Below, in pieces: positions 21,360-31,822 of a DNA stretch of 64,000 bases (within the stretch, counting starts at the first letter, position 1; each line of letters starts with the position of its first letter). A program made the translations under genes and the position numbers. Below the pieces are notes generated by a model. It saw only the letters and a list, made by a program, of their open reading frames with translations. It was not told the origin of the DNA and ran no database searches. This stretch comes from Salmo trutta (Eukaryota; Chordata; Actinopteri; Salmoniformes; Salmonidae), in the NCBI RefSeq assembly GCF_901001165.1, contig NC_042957.1, forward strand, positions 75,094,740 through 75,158,739, read 5' to 3'.

Positions 21360-21625
21360 GAGGATCTGGGCAGCCATGCTGTTTGAGGTCATAGATCTGG
21401 GCAGCCATGCTGTTTGAGGTCATAGATCTGGGCAGCCATGCTGTTTGAGGTCATAGATCTGGGCAGCCATGCTGTTTGAGGTCATAGATCAGGGCAGCCA
21501 TGCTATTTGAGGTCATAGATCTGGGCAGCCATGCAGTTTGAGGTCATAGATCTGGGAAGACATGCTGTTTGAGGTAATTGTGGATCAGCCATGCTGTTTA
21601 AGGTCATTGTGGATCAGCCATGCTG
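21360..21625 (-). repeat. 31-bp tandem repeat from the nuclease C-terminus
   Basis: About eight units of GGGCAGCCATGCTGTTTGAG plus GTCATAGATCT; CAGCC recurs every 31 bases from 21371. The - strand reading DLKQHGCPD is part of the nuclease end, so this is a local expansion of coding sequence. Two right-hand units differ (GTGGATCAGCC). Confidence 0.85.
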
Positions 21626-22273
21626 TTTGAGGTCATTGTGAAGCACTGCTGTTACAATTATGACAATGCTGCATATTTTTGGTTGAAAGCACAATGTGTT
21701 TCTGAGACACTGGAAACGACTCTTCCATACATCAAACATGCGCTCCACTACACCTCTGGTGTGGATATGAACTTGGTTGTACCATTGTTGCTCAGGTCCT
21801 TTTGCATGAAGATATGGGGTGTACAAGAAGTTAGTCTGTGCATAGCCACTGTCACCAAGTATGATTCCACTATGTTGTCATCGTTCAAGCTGCGCATACA
21901 AAGAGGAGTTTTGGAAAATCCTTGAGTCATGAATTGCACCTTTCAAACGTGCAACAATGTTGGAGAACTGCAAATTGGGAGTGTACCATAATTTCCGGAC
22001 TATAAGCCGCAACTTTTTTCCCACGCTTTGAACCTCGCGGCTTAAACAATGACGCGGCTAATATATGGATTTTTCCCGCTTTCAATTTTTTTTTCTACAA
22101 AAAAACATTCTGTGACGTGCTCAGTTTTTTGGCGGCATGAAGCTTTCATTAGACCAATGAAATTGCCGAACGGGTTAAGGTCAAACAACTTTTTTGTTTA
22201 CTGTTTAGATTAAATCGAGCGCTCTCAAACTTCCCATCATTCTGATTACGGTAGTCATTTTGTCACCCTCATC

Positions 22274-22798
22274 ATGGCAAAGACACGGAGAAATGCATAT
22301 GATGCAGCTTTCAAGTTGAAGGCGATTGATCTGGCTGTTGGAAAAGGAAATAGAGCTGCTGCACGGGAGTTTGGTCTTAATGAGTCGATGATAAGACGTT
22401 GGAAACAGCAGCGTGAGGAATTGACTCTAAAGACAACTAAAGCTTTCAGAGGGAAGAAAAGCAGATGGCCTGAACTAAAAAATGAGGTCGAAGTCTGGGT
22501 CAACACACAGAGAGCAGACGGCCGAGGTGTTTCAACTGTGCAGATCCGACTGAAAGCCAAAACAATCGCCACCGCAATGATGTTTGAGGATTTTAGAGGT
22601 GGACCATCGTGGTGTCTCAGATTTATGAGACGTAAAGGCCTGTCCATCAGGGTACAGACGAGTCTGTGTCAGCAGCTCCCTCCCGACTACGAGGAAAACA
22701 TTTCAAACTTCCGCAAATTCACTGTTTCAGTGCACAGGAGGAGGAAGATAGTGACAAATGACTTTCTTGGAAGGCTACTGTTTACTGCTAATTTTTAA
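22274..22798 (+). CDS. Truncated pogo-like transposase, DNA-binding part only
   Basis: A 174-codon intact frame beginning ATGGCAAAGACACGG. Residues about 5-55 (YDAAFKLKAIDLAVGKGNRA, then AAREFGLNESMIRRWKQQ) form a Psq/CENP-B-type helix-turn-helix. Residues about 62-140 (RWPELKNEVEVWVNTQ, LRFMRRKGLSIR) look like the second, CENP-B-like DNA-binding domain. The DDE catalytic domain is missing; the frame runs into AT-rich sequence (residues 160-174). A full pogo transposase is about 450-550 residues. If expressed it could bind the element's ends and act as a repressor, which is inference only. Confidence 0.75.
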   Translation: MAKTRRNAYDAAFKLKAIDLAVGKGNRAAAREFGLNESMIRRWKQQREELTLKTTKAFRGKKSRWPELKNEVEVWVNTQRADGRGVSTVQIRLKAKTIATAMMFEDFRGGPSWCLRFMRRKGLSIRVQTSLCQQLPPDYEENISNFRKFTVSVHRRRKIVTNDFLGRLLFTANF

Positions 22799-22799
22799 T

Positions 22800-22918
22800 T
22801 TTTTGTTACAAGCCGTGTTTCGTTAAAGCCTATTTATTTTTGATACAAGCCGTGTTTTGTTAAAGCCTATTTATTTTTGTTACAAGCCATGTTTCGTTAA
22901 AGCCTGTGTAAAGTTCAT
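22800..22918 (+). repeat. Three 38-bp tandem repeats
   Basis: The unit is TACAAGCCGTGTTTCGTTAA plus AGCCTATTTATTTTTGTT, three copies, just behind the truncated transposase frame. Confidence 0.85.
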
Positions 22919-23460
22919 TTGTTTCAATGTACCGGTAGGCACCTGCGGCTTATAGACATGTGCGGCTTATTTATGTTAAAAATATATATATTTTTTAAAT
23001 TCAGTGGGTTCATATTCTTATATTCAGGTGCGCTCAATAGTCCGGAAATTACGGTACATTTATTGAGAACCAGTTTTTATGATTCCTGTACTCTGCTGTA
23101 GAGGGACACTTACTGGGAATATGACATCCATCTATACAGCCAATGACTCCAGGGAAGTTCCCATATTCATAGAACTCTACCTTGTAGTTGGCTTGGGCAG
23201 CAGCAGCATCAGGGAACTTGAAGTAAATGTGTTTCAGTTCACATATAGCATTGCAAACTTTGTGGACTATCCTGATACAGTCGGTTCACTTACACCACAC
23301 AAATCTCCTGTGTCATGATAGAAAGTTCCAGATACCAAAAACCTCAAGGTGATCAGTACTTGTAGGGAAGGAGGGATGGGCCTTCCCCTAAGAGAGTCAG
23401 GAGAAAGCCTTGGCTCAAGCAAACAAATTATGTCAGCTGCATTTCCTTTGTACATACAGA

Positions 23461-23934
23461 AACGGTCACGGAAATTGATTTAATCAAAATCATTCAGTGG
23501 ATGATTCTGTCTATAACCGCCCTTCTGTCTGGCCTTGGAGGTGCTCTTTGATCATCATTGAAATAGTCCAGATAACCCATTTACCTCCATTGCCAAGGTC
23601 TACCTTGGGGCTAACATCCATTAATATGAAGTTAAACCTACTTCTGACCAGGTTCATTTTAAGACTTCACTTAGATCTAGATTCTAATCGTCCTTCTGGA
23701 AATCAGACTTTTTCAATCTAGTCTGAGACTATTTTAAAACATGTCAGAAGAATGCCATTTCAGTTAGTCCAGTTAAATAGTAGATTGTAGGTGAACAAGA
23801 CATTGAAAATACATAGACCCTTAAATTATGTGTCCTCAATGTAATCTATAAATCTCACATTAGCTGGTAGAACTGACAAAATGAAATTAATCATAGAGGT
23901 CTTATAACTTATTCCATTCTACAAGTCAATTATT
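23461..23934. other. Gene-free stretch
   Basis: No supported frame. It may contain the outer end of the Harbinger element. Confidence 0.35.
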
Positions 23935-25068
23935 TTGTCTCATGTCTCTTTATATTCATATACCCTGGGGACTATGTAGCTTCTTATCTGTCATGTCTCT
24001 TTATATTCATATACCCTGGGGGCTATGTAGCTTCTTATCTGTCATGTCTCTTTATATTCATATACCCTGGGGGCTATGTAGCTTCTGATCTGTCATGTCT
24101 CTTTATATTCATATACCCTGGGGGCTATGTAGCTTCTGATCTGTCATGTCTCTTTATATTCATATACCCTGGGGACTATGTAGCTTCTGATCTGTCATGT
24201 CTCTTTATATTCATATACCCTGGGGACTATGTAGCTTCTTATCTGTCATGTCTCTTTATATTCATATACCCTGGGGGCTATGTAGCTTCTTATCTGTCAT
24301 GTCTCTTTATATTCATATACCCTGGGGGCTATGTAGCTTCTTATCTGTCATGTCTCTTTATATTCATATACCCTGGGGACTATGTAGCTTCTGATCTGTC
24401 ATGTCTCTTTATATTCATATACCCTGGTGGCTATGTAGCTTCTGATCTGTCATGTCTCTTTATATTCATATACCCTGGTGGCTATGTAGCTTCTTATCTG
24501 TCATGTCTCTTTATATTCATATACCCTGGGGGCTATGTAGCTTCTTATCTGTCATGTCTCTTTATATTCATATACCCTGGGGGCTATGTAGCATCTGATC
24601 TGTCATGTCTCTTTATATTCATATACCCTGGGGACTATGTAGCTTCTTATCTGTCATGTCTCTTTATATTCATATACCCTGGGGGCTATGTAGCTTCTGA
24701 TCTGTCATGTCTCTTTATATTCATATACCCTGGTGGCTATGTAGCTTCTGATCTGTCATGTCTCTTTATATTCATATACCCTGGTGGCTATGTAGCTTCT
24801 TATCTGTCATGTCTCTTTATATTCATATACCCTGGGGGCTATGTAGCTTCTGATCTGTCATGTCTCTTTATATTCATATACCCTGGGGGCTATGTAGCTT
24901 CTTATCTGTCATGTCTCTTTATATTCATATACCCTGGGGACTATGTAGCTTCTTATCTGTCATGTCTCTTTATATTCATATACCCTGGTGGCTATGTAGC
25001 TTCTGATCTGTCATGTCTCTTTATATTCATATACCCTGGTGGCTATGTAGCTTCTTATCTGTCTTGTC
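23935..25068 (+). repeat. 51-bp minisatellite
   Basis: About 22 units of CATGTCTCTTTATATTCATA, TACCCTGGGGGCTATGTAGC and TTCTTATCTGT, with few variants (GGGGACT/GGTGGCT, CTTAT/CTGAT). Because 51 is a multiple of 3, one frame reads a 17-residue repeat (MSLYIHIPWGLCSFLSV) without stops. I take this as an artefact of the period. Confidence 0.95.
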
Positions 25069-25071
25069 TCA

Positions 25072-25212
25072 GATAAGAGACAGCTTCAGAAGAGGGCAGA
25101 CAAGAGACAGCTTCAGAAGAGGGCAGACAAGAGACAGCTTCAGAAGAGGGCAGACAAGAGACAGCTTCAGAAGAGGGCAGACAAGAGACAGCTTCAGAAG
25201 AGGGCAGATAAG
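25072..25212 (+). repeat. 27-bp tandem repeat
   Basis: Five units of AGACAGCTTCAGAAGAGGGC plus AGACAAG directly following the 51-bp array. The frame is open on both strands only because of the repeat. Confidence 0.9.
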
Positions 25213-25322
25213 AGACAGCAACAGACGGCACAGAGAAAGTGATGGAGAGAGGCAGAGGAGGGGAGACCAAACAGTAGACTGTATCACTTAAAGTTGGTCT
25301 ATGAATTCAAATTACTGCACAG

Positions 25323-25354
<32 letters not shown>

Positions 25355-25481
25355 TGCGTGTGTGAGAGAGTGGTGTTTGGGTACTGTGGGATTCTTTAAT
25401 CAGTTTGGCTCATTGGACAGGTCAGAGTCTATGTTTGAAATTGTTGAGTGGTTTTTGGCAATACATTGTAGATGTATGTGT
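25213..25481. other. Spacer with a short GT/GC-GT run
   Basis: No gene. About 25322-25365 is an alternating GTGTGTGCGTGCGTGC run. Confidence 0.5.
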
Positions 25482-26245
25482 TCCAGAGTAGAGAGTGTTC
25501 CAGAGTAGAGAGTGTTCCAGAGTAGAGAGTGTTCCAGAGTAGAGAATGTTCCAGAGTAGAGAATGTTTCAGAGTAGAGAATGTTCCAGAGTAGAGGGTGT
25601 TCCAGAGTAGAGAGTGTTCTAGAGTAGAGAGTGTTCCAGAGTAGAGAGTGTTCTAGAGTAGAGAGTATTCCAGAGTAGAGAGTGTTCTAGAGTAGAGAGT
25701 GTTCTAGAGTAGAGAGTGTTCCAGAGTAGAGAGTGTTCTAGAGTAGAGAGTGTTCCAGAGTAGAGAGTGTTCTAGAGTAGAGAGTGTTCTAGAGTAGAGA
25801 GTGTTCTAGAGTAGAGAGTGTTCCAGAGTAGAGAGTGTTCCAGAGTAGAGAGTGTTCTAGAGTAGAGAGTGTTCCAGAGTAGAGGGTGTTCCAGAGTAGA
25901 GGGTGTTCTAGAGTAGAGGGTGTTCTAGAGTAGAGGGTGTTCTAGAGTAGAGAGTGTTCCAGAGTAGAGAGTGTTCTAGAGTAGAGAGTGTTCCAGAGTA
26001 GAGAGTGTTCCAGAGTAGAGGGTGTTCTAGAGTAGAGAGTGTTCCAGAGTAGAGGGTGTTCTAGAGTAGAGAGTGTTCTAGAGTAGAGGGTGTTCTAGAG
26101 TAGAGAGTGTTCCAGAGTAGAGAGTGTTCCAGAGTAGAGGGTGTTCCAGAGTAGAGGGTGTTCCAGAGTAGAGAGTGTTCCAGAGTAGAGGGTGTTCCAG
26201 AGTAGAGAGTGTTCCAGAGTAGAGAGTGTTCCAGAGTAGAGAGAC
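25482..26245 (+). repeat. 17-bp minisatellite
   Basis: About 45 units of GAGTGTTCCAGAGTAGA; variants TTCTAGAG and AGAGGGTG alternate. No coding value. Confidence 0.95.
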
Positions 26246-26339
26246 CCACAGTAGCAACTAGAATTGAGTACTGGCAGTGTCTGCTGTGGCAGCTGGGAAG
26301 GTGCAAGTTACATGAAAAAGATCTAATCTCTCAATGTTC

Positions 26340-26398
26340 ACATTTTTTATATATTTTTTGTATTTAACTAGGCAAGTCAGTTAAGAATAAATTCTTAA
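26340..26398 (-). repeat. SINE tail fragment of HpaI type
   Basis: TTTAACTAGGCAAGTCAGTT then AAGAATAAATTCTTA is the 3' part of the salmonid HpaI SINE as I remember it, on the reverse strand. The tRNA-like head is absent. Confidence 0.6.
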
Positions 26399-26611
26399 TC
26401 TCTAAATGTTCTTCTCAAAGTCCACCAAATTTATGCATTTACCTGTTAAAATTGTGTTTTTTTCAGGGTGGAGGGAATGTCCCAGACCCCCCTACTGGCT
26501 TCGGGCTAAGCCCCCCAATGTCTTCAAATCCTAGAAATGCCCGGGGACAGGCCTCACTCCAGCCACCGCTACAACCGTCACCACGAACTACCATTACTGC
26601 TACTGCAACTG

Positions 26612-27950
26612 CTGGGGAGAGAGGAGCTGCTACCCCTGAGGAGAGAGGAGCTGCTACTCCTGGGGAGAGAGGAGCTGCTTCTCCTGGGGAGAGAGGAGCT
26701 GCTAGCCCTGAGGAGAGAGGAGCTGCTACTCCTGGGGAGAGAGGAGCTGCTACTCCTGGGGAGAGAGGAGCTGCTACTCCTGGGGAGAGAGGAGCTGCTA
26801 GCCCTGAGGAGAGAGGAGCTGCTACTCCTGGGGAGAGAGGAGCTGCTAGCCCTGAGGAGAGAGGAGCTGCTACTCCTGGGGAGAGAGGAGCTGCTAGCCC
26901 TGGGGAGAGAGGAGCTGCTACCCCTGAGGAGAGAGGAGCTGCTACTCCTGGGGAGAGAGGAGCTGCTAGCCCTGAGGAGAGAGGAGCTACTACTCCTGGG
27001 GAGAGAGGAGCTGCTAGCCCTGAGGAGAGAGGAGCTGCTACCCCCATGGGGAGAGAGGAGTTGCTAGCCCTGGGGAGAGAGGAGCTGCTACTCATGGGGA
27101 GAGAGGAGCTGCTAGCCCTGAGGAGAGAGGAGCTGCTACTCCTGGGGAGAGAGGAGCTGCTAGCCCTGAGGAGAGAGGAGCTACTACTCCTGGGGAGAGA
27201 GGAGCTGCTAGCCCTGAGGAGAGAGGAGCTGCTACTCCTGGGGAGAGAGGAGCTGCTTCTCCTGGGGAGAGAGGAGCTGCTAGCCCTGAGGAGAGAGGAG
27301 CTGCTACTCCTGGGGAGAGAGGAGCTGCTACTCCTGGGGAGAGAGGAGCTGCTACTCCTGGGGAGAGAGGAGCTGCTAGCCCTGAGGAGAGAGGAGCTGC
27401 TACTCCTGGGGAGAGAGGAGCTGCTAGCCCTGAGGAGAGAGGAGCTGCTACTCCTGGGGAGAGAGGAGCTGCTAGCCCTGGGGAGAGAGGAGCTGCTACC
27501 CCTGAGGAGAGAGGAGCTGCTACTCCTGGGGAGAGAGGAGCTGCTAGCCCTGAGGAGAGAGGAGCTGCTACCCCCATGGGGAGAGAGGAGTTGCTAGCCC
27601 TGGGGAGAGAGGAGCTGCTACTCATGGGGAGAGAGGAGCTGCTAGCCCTGAGGAGAGAGGAGCTGCTACTCCTGGGGAGAGAGGAGCTGCTAGCCCTGAG
27701 GAGAGAGGAGCTACTACTCCTGGGGAGAGAGGAGCTGCTAGCCCTGAGGAGAGAGGAGCTGCTACTCCTGGGGAGAGAGGAGCTGCTAGCCCTGAGGAGA
27801 GAGGAGCTGCTACCTCTGGGGAGAGAGGAGCTGCTAGCCCTGAGGAGAGAGGAGCTACTACTCCTGAGGAGAGAGGAGCTGCTAGCCCTGAGGAGAGAGG
27901 AGCTGCTACCTCTGGGGAGAGAGGAGTTGCTATCCCCATGGGGAGTGAGG
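26612..27950 (+). repeat. 24-bp minisatellite with a 530-bp higher-order repeat
   Basis: About 55 units of GGGGAGAGAGGAGCTGCTAC plus TCCT. The rare variant CCCCCATGGGGAGAGAGG occurs at 27041 and 27571, 530 bp apart (22 units plus 2 bases), and the order of ACTCCT and AGCCCT variants around it repeats, so one block was duplicated. Frames of 381, 326 and 210 codons arise here on both strands. The one starting at 26452 has a non-repetitive beginning (GGNVPDPPTGFGLSPPMSSN) behind an acceptor-like TTTTTTTCAG, but nothing else supports a gene. Confidence 0.93.
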
Positions 27951-28092
27951 ATCTGCAACCCCTGGGGAGAGACTGCAACCCGGCTCGAGAAGAGCTTAAC
28001 GATTGGTGATTGTTGGGACAAGTTTGGCAGGACCTTCAGTGATGAAAATTGCTCAACTTGCTGATGTTTCACAATTTGCGATGGCTGTTTCA

Positions 28093-28199
28093 GTCACCAA
28101 ATCAAATCAAAGTGTATTTGTCACATGCACCGAATACAACAGGTATTCACCTTACAGTGAAATGCTTACTTACAGGCTCTAACCAATAGTGCGAAAAAA

Positions 28200-28257
<58 letters not shown>

Positions 28258-28920
28258 GTAAGTAAAGAAATAAAACAACAGTAAAAATACATTTGAAAAT
28301 AAGAGTAGCAAGGCTATATACAGACACCGGTTAGTCAGGCTGATTGAGGTAGTATGTACATGTAGGTATGATTAAAGTGACTATGCATATATGATGAACA
28401 GAGAGTAGCAGTAGCATAAAAGGAGGGGTTGGCGGGTGGTGGGACACAATGCAGATAGCCCGGTTAGCCAATGTGCAGGAGCATTGGTTGGTCGGGCCCA
28501 TTGAGGTAGTATGTACATGAATGTATAGTTAATGTGACTATGCATATAAGATAAACAGAGAGTAGCAACAGCGTACAAGAGGGGTTGGTGGGGCACACAA
28601 TGCAAATAGTCCGGGTAACCATTTGATTACCTGTTACGGAGTCTTATGGCTTGTGGGTAAAAACTGTTGAGAAGCCTTTTTGTCCTAGACTTGGCACTCC
28701 GGTACCGCTTGCCATGCGGTACCTGAGAGAACAGTCTATGACTGGGGTGGCTGGGGTCTTTGACAATTTTTAGGGCCTTCCTCTGACACCGCCTGGGGTA
28801 GAGGTCCTGGATGGCAGGCAGCTTTGCCCCAGTAATGTACTGGGCTGTACGCACTACCCTCGGTCGGAAGCAAATGCCGTACCAGGTAGTGATGCCACCG
28901 GTCAGGATGCTCTCGATGCC
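28093..28920 (-). mobile_element. Rex1-like LINE, 5'-truncated
   Basis: The - strand frame 28944-28627 ends in GAKLPAIQDLYPRRCQRKAL and RLLNSFYPQAIRLRNR, the C-terminus of the Rex1-type reverse transcriptase. The 3' untranslated part follows to 28093, starting on the + strand with AAATCAAATCAAAGTGTATT. It contains a tandem repeat of the GGTAGTATGTACATG region (twice) and a 52-bp GT run (28203-28254). It abuts a Tc1 fragment on its right, where it probably inserted. Confidence 0.85.
28203..28254 (+). repeat. (GT)26 microsatellite
   Basis: Uninterrupted GT run inside the 3' part of the LINE. Confidence 0.95.
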
Positions 28921-28935
28921 ACAGCAGACACTGCT

Positions 28936-29075
28936 AGGTCTCAACCTAATTCAACACTTATGGGAGATTCTGGAGAAGCTCCATCAACAAAACACCAAAT
29001 GGTGGAATTTCTCGTGGAAGAATGTCACATCCCTCGAATAGAGTTCCAGACACTTGTAGAATGTATGCCAAAGAG
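28936..29075 (+). pseudogene. Tc1-like transposase C-terminal fragment
   Basis: Reads LNLIQHLWEILEKLH followed by STKHQMVEFLVEECHIP with a frameshift, then EFQTLVECMPK-like codons. LxxIxHLW is the region of the third catalytic residue in DD34E transposases. No terminal repeats were found, so only a fragment remains. Confidence 0.65.
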
Positions 29076-29214
29076 CGCTATAAAGAGAGAGGGAGTGGGA
29101 GAGAGAACAGGCAGAACCTGATATGTAAATGAGTAAAGCAAATGAAATTAACTTTCGACGACCGAATGATCATTCCAGACTCTGCTTCTGTAGAGAGATA
29201 AAAGGTAAGACAAC

Positions 29215-29455
29215 AGTTGTTATGCGTATTCATATTGTTGATGATATTGTTATGTGTATTCATATTGTTGATGATATTGTTATGTGTATTCATAAAGTAG
29301 ATCATAGTGTTTTGTGTATTCATATAGTTGATGATATTGTTATGTGTATTCATATAGTTGATGATATTGTTATGTATATTCATATAGTTGATGATATTGT
29401 TATGTGTATTCATACAGTTGATGATATTGTTGTGTATTCATATAGTTGATGATAT
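29215..29455 (+). repeat. 30-bp minisatellite
   Basis: Eight units of TGTTATGTGTATTCATATAG plus TTGATGATAT. Open frames on both strands come from the 30-bp period. Confidence 0.93.
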
Positions 29456-29989
29456 TGGAATGTTTTTTTACTGTATATAGTTGACTAACAACAACTTACA
29501 CTTCCTCAAACAGGTAGTGTGTGTTCATTAGTGTCCACCATAGCAAACGTTTGGCAACGGAGACTGTTTAGGTCACGTTGTACAGCGTTTGGAGTAAACT
29601 GTTTATTTAACATTTTAAAACTGTTGGCTGTGGTGTAAACTAATGAATACGACCCAGGTAGTAGCCTACGACTCGGCTGTTGATCTCTGCCTGATATGGA
29701 AACTATGATGCAAGCTAGATGTACTGGTTTTCTAAAGCTAGCCAACTTCAGTTAGCTTCACATTCCAGCTCAGGCCACATCCATAAGAATATACAGAGCA
29801 CTAGTCATCAGGAAGGTGCTCTCTCAGTAGGACGGAACATATCTCAATGATTTGGCAAATTAAGATTCTACATCTGTACACATAACTTTACATGGTGATA
29901 TGGTGCTGCTAGTGACAGTAAACATTTAGAGACAGAATACAGACAGGAGTTTACACAAAGTTTAGGTACAACATTATACACAACTAGGG
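29456..29989. other. Gene-free stretch
   Basis: No supported feature. Confidence 0.4.
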
Positions 29990-30165
29990 AGAGTGAGCAT
30001 AGAGCTATAAGAGAATGAGCAGTGGATATACACATATACAGCACAGTGAGTATACAGTTGATATACAGTGGATATACAAATATACAGTACAGTGGGTATA
30101 GAGTTGATATACAGTGGATGTACACATATACAGTACAGTGGGTATACAGTTGATATACAGTGGAT
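29990..30165 (+). repeat. TATACAGTGGATATACA-type tandem repeat
   Basis: Units near 45 bp made of ATATACAGTGGATATACA and CATATACAGTACAGTGGGTA. The array resumes at 31265 (GGATGTACACATTTACAGTA) on the far side of the inserted LTR. Confidence 0.8.
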
Positions 30166-31264
30166 TGTGGTGGCTAATCTCTGCATTACCAAATGAGGAG
30201 AGTTAAACTTCACACACCAGTCAGAGTTATACTTAAACTACATCTTTAATCATTAAGAGCTTTTGCAAAAGCACTTTGACTTTCAATGATGCGCTATCTC
30301 TAATGAACCATTGAAAAGTGATTACACAAAAGTACAAAGATCTTTTATAGCCTAGATACACCCCTCTCAACGTACATGACGAACCACAGATACATAGAAT
30401 GGGTCACAAGGTTACGTTTTGTATGAAAGATATCTATAAAACATAGCAGACAGCAACTGCTGTGTCAACAAGTTTCATTGTATAGACCAGTGTCTGGTCC
30501 TCCTACTCCAAACTGGAACCGTCCCTCACTGGTACGGTATAGAACAGAACCATTAGCTCATGTCCTCTGGAATGCTCTTTAGGCGTTATTATCAAAAGAC
30601 ATCGTAAATCTCCTCTGTCAGTGCTATCTCATAGAGGCCCATCCTCATGTAACGGCTGTCGAAGAGATGAGACCAAGGCGCAGCGGGTACCTGAATACTC
30701 ATACTTTAATATTATTATTATTTAAAGTGAGTAACGGGGAAAAACAAGAAACAGAACGACGGCTAACAGATTTGCAGGCTAAACAAACAGCAGTGCAAAT
30801 ACAACTACCCACAAAAACACACCTATATATAGGACTCTCAATCAGAGGCAACTAGAAACACCTGCCTCCTAAACATAGAAAAACTAAACTAGACAGAACG
30901 TAGAAATACATACAAAACACAAACCCTCTGCCACGTCCTGACCAAAACTAATACAATTACTCCCTCTGCTGGTCAGGACGTGACACCTCAGTAAAACACA
31001 CACACATATGTAGACAATGTTCCAATCTGTCCTCTTCCCTTTCTGATATTCTGCATAGCACCAGGGACATGTAAAAGACAAGCCTGACCTCTCCCCCCTC
31101 TGGGCCCCAAGTGACTGAGCCCCAGCTGAGGGAAAAATGCAACTGAAAGACACCAGAGTCCAAAGGGATACATTCTAATGACAATTATCTCACATAAGCA
31201 TATTATGCAAATAAAACATCTTAATTATCTATGTTACCCAACTAATTCTGATTCATCCGCCACA
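30166..31264 (-). mobile_element. Solo LTR of a second LTR family, with a nested LTR
   Basis: On the - strand it starts TGTGGCGGATGAATCAGAAT (31264) and ends AGATTAGCCACCACA (30166), TG...CA, between GGAT duplicates (30162-30165 and 31265-31268). The surrounding minisatellite contains the unbroken site CAGTGGATGTACACAT at 30108-30123, confirming the 4-bp duplication. A TATA-like CTATAAAAGATC lies near 30340-30352 on the - strand. Without the nested insertion the LTR is about 755 bp. A 4-bp duplication fits an endogenous-retrovirus-type LTR. No internal genes remain. Confidence 0.75.
30648..30985 (-). mobile_element. Solo LTR (TGTCACG family), nested
   Basis: 338 bp, TGTAACGGCTGTCG...GGTCAGGACGTGACA, between CCTCA duplicates (30643-30647 and 30986-30990). 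It lies inside the larger solo LTR, so it is younger than that element. Confidence 0.88.
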
Positions 31265-31268
31265 GGAT

Positions 31269-31822
31269 GTACACATTTACAGTATCAGTATAAATATATC
31301 TAAGAGAGATGAACAGAGTGCAAATGCAGTATAGTGAGGTTATTTAGTGTACAGATCAGAGATGGCTTGATGTGGTGTGCAGCTTAGAGTGTATAGTATT
31401 TTAGTCTCTATGGACCAGATGGTCTGTTGGTGAGGGCCACAGCACTGGGAAGGAATACCTTTAAAGTACATGGCTATATCAGAAGGACAGGATTCTCTTT
31501 TGACCATTCTTGTTTAACCATTTGACATATTTTATGCACTGTTGTTCAGGCCGGTTGAATGAATTACATATGACAGGCTACTTCATCTGCAAGAAAACAG
31601 GTGGCAGCACCAGTGATCATCAGAAATGTGATTTTATCATATGAAATGAAAAGTAAGTTCGTAGCCTATGCAGTTACAATATGGTGGTTGAAACTGTGGC
31701 ACACATTTATATGCAACATTACAAGTCAGATAAATGTATTGATTTGAAGGAAAGATGGGCATAGAACTATTATAGAACTATCATAGAACTGTTATATTTA
31801 ATAGTCAAGTTAGTTTGATATA
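31269..31822. other. Gene-free stretch
   Basis: End of the minisatellite, then AT-rich DNA with no supported feature. Confidence 0.4.

Larger units (their letters stand above)
21986..23054 (+). mobile_element. Pogo/Tigger-like element inside Harbinger
   Basis: Terminal inverted repeats CCATAATTTCCGGACTATAA (left) and ATAGTCCGGAAATTACGG (right), each next to TA, the pogo/Tc1-type duplication. Removing it plus one TA rejoins the Harbinger frame. GCGGCTTA words recur near both ends. It carries one short transposase-like frame (22274-22798) and a threefold 38-bp repeat behind it. Confidence 0.85.
20640..23460. mobile_element. PIF/Harbinger element, interrupted
   Basis: Two genes point toward each other, as in Harbinger elements: a + strand partner-protein remnant (20643-21180) and a - strand DDE nuclease (23460-21230). 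A pogo-like element (21986-23054) sits inside the nuclease gene. Outer terminal repeats and a 3-bp target duplication were not found, so the ends are only the coding limits. Confidence 0.75.
21230..23460 (-). pseudogene. Harbinger (HARBI1-like) nuclease, split by a pogo insertion
   Basis: Read from the right on the - strand: LQVLITLRFLVSGTFYHDTG and DLCGVSEPTVS (23400-23270, the N-terminal helical region), then FPGVIGCIDGCHI (about 23165-23125, first catalytic Asp). After the insertion come LGDSGYAQTNFLYTPYL (about 21865-21810, second Asp), HIHTRGVVERMFDVWKSRFQ (about 21760-21700, catalytic Glu) and VTAVLHND (about 21650). The three acidic residues are present but stops, frameshifts and the 1.07-kb insertion inactivate it. 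Its end has grown into a 31-bp repeat built on the codons for DLKQHGCP. Confidence 0.82.

Noticed and set aside
24197..24394. Repeat protein MSLYIHIPWGLCSFLSV
   Set aside because: The 51-bp period explains it; no start context, splice site or composition of a gene.
23935..25068. Regular array reminiscent of CRISPR
   Set aside because: Units are contiguous without unique spacers, and the genome is a vertebrate.
26452..27597. 381-codon frame and several other long frames on both strands
   Set aside because: They lie in a 24-bp repeat; a period divisible by three keeps several frames open by itself, and the frames change at the 2-base extra units.
29190..29206. Possible untranslated first exon of the NLR gene with donor AAAG|GTAAGAC
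   Set aside because: Only a donor-like sequence is seen; nothing links it to the acceptor at 35458.
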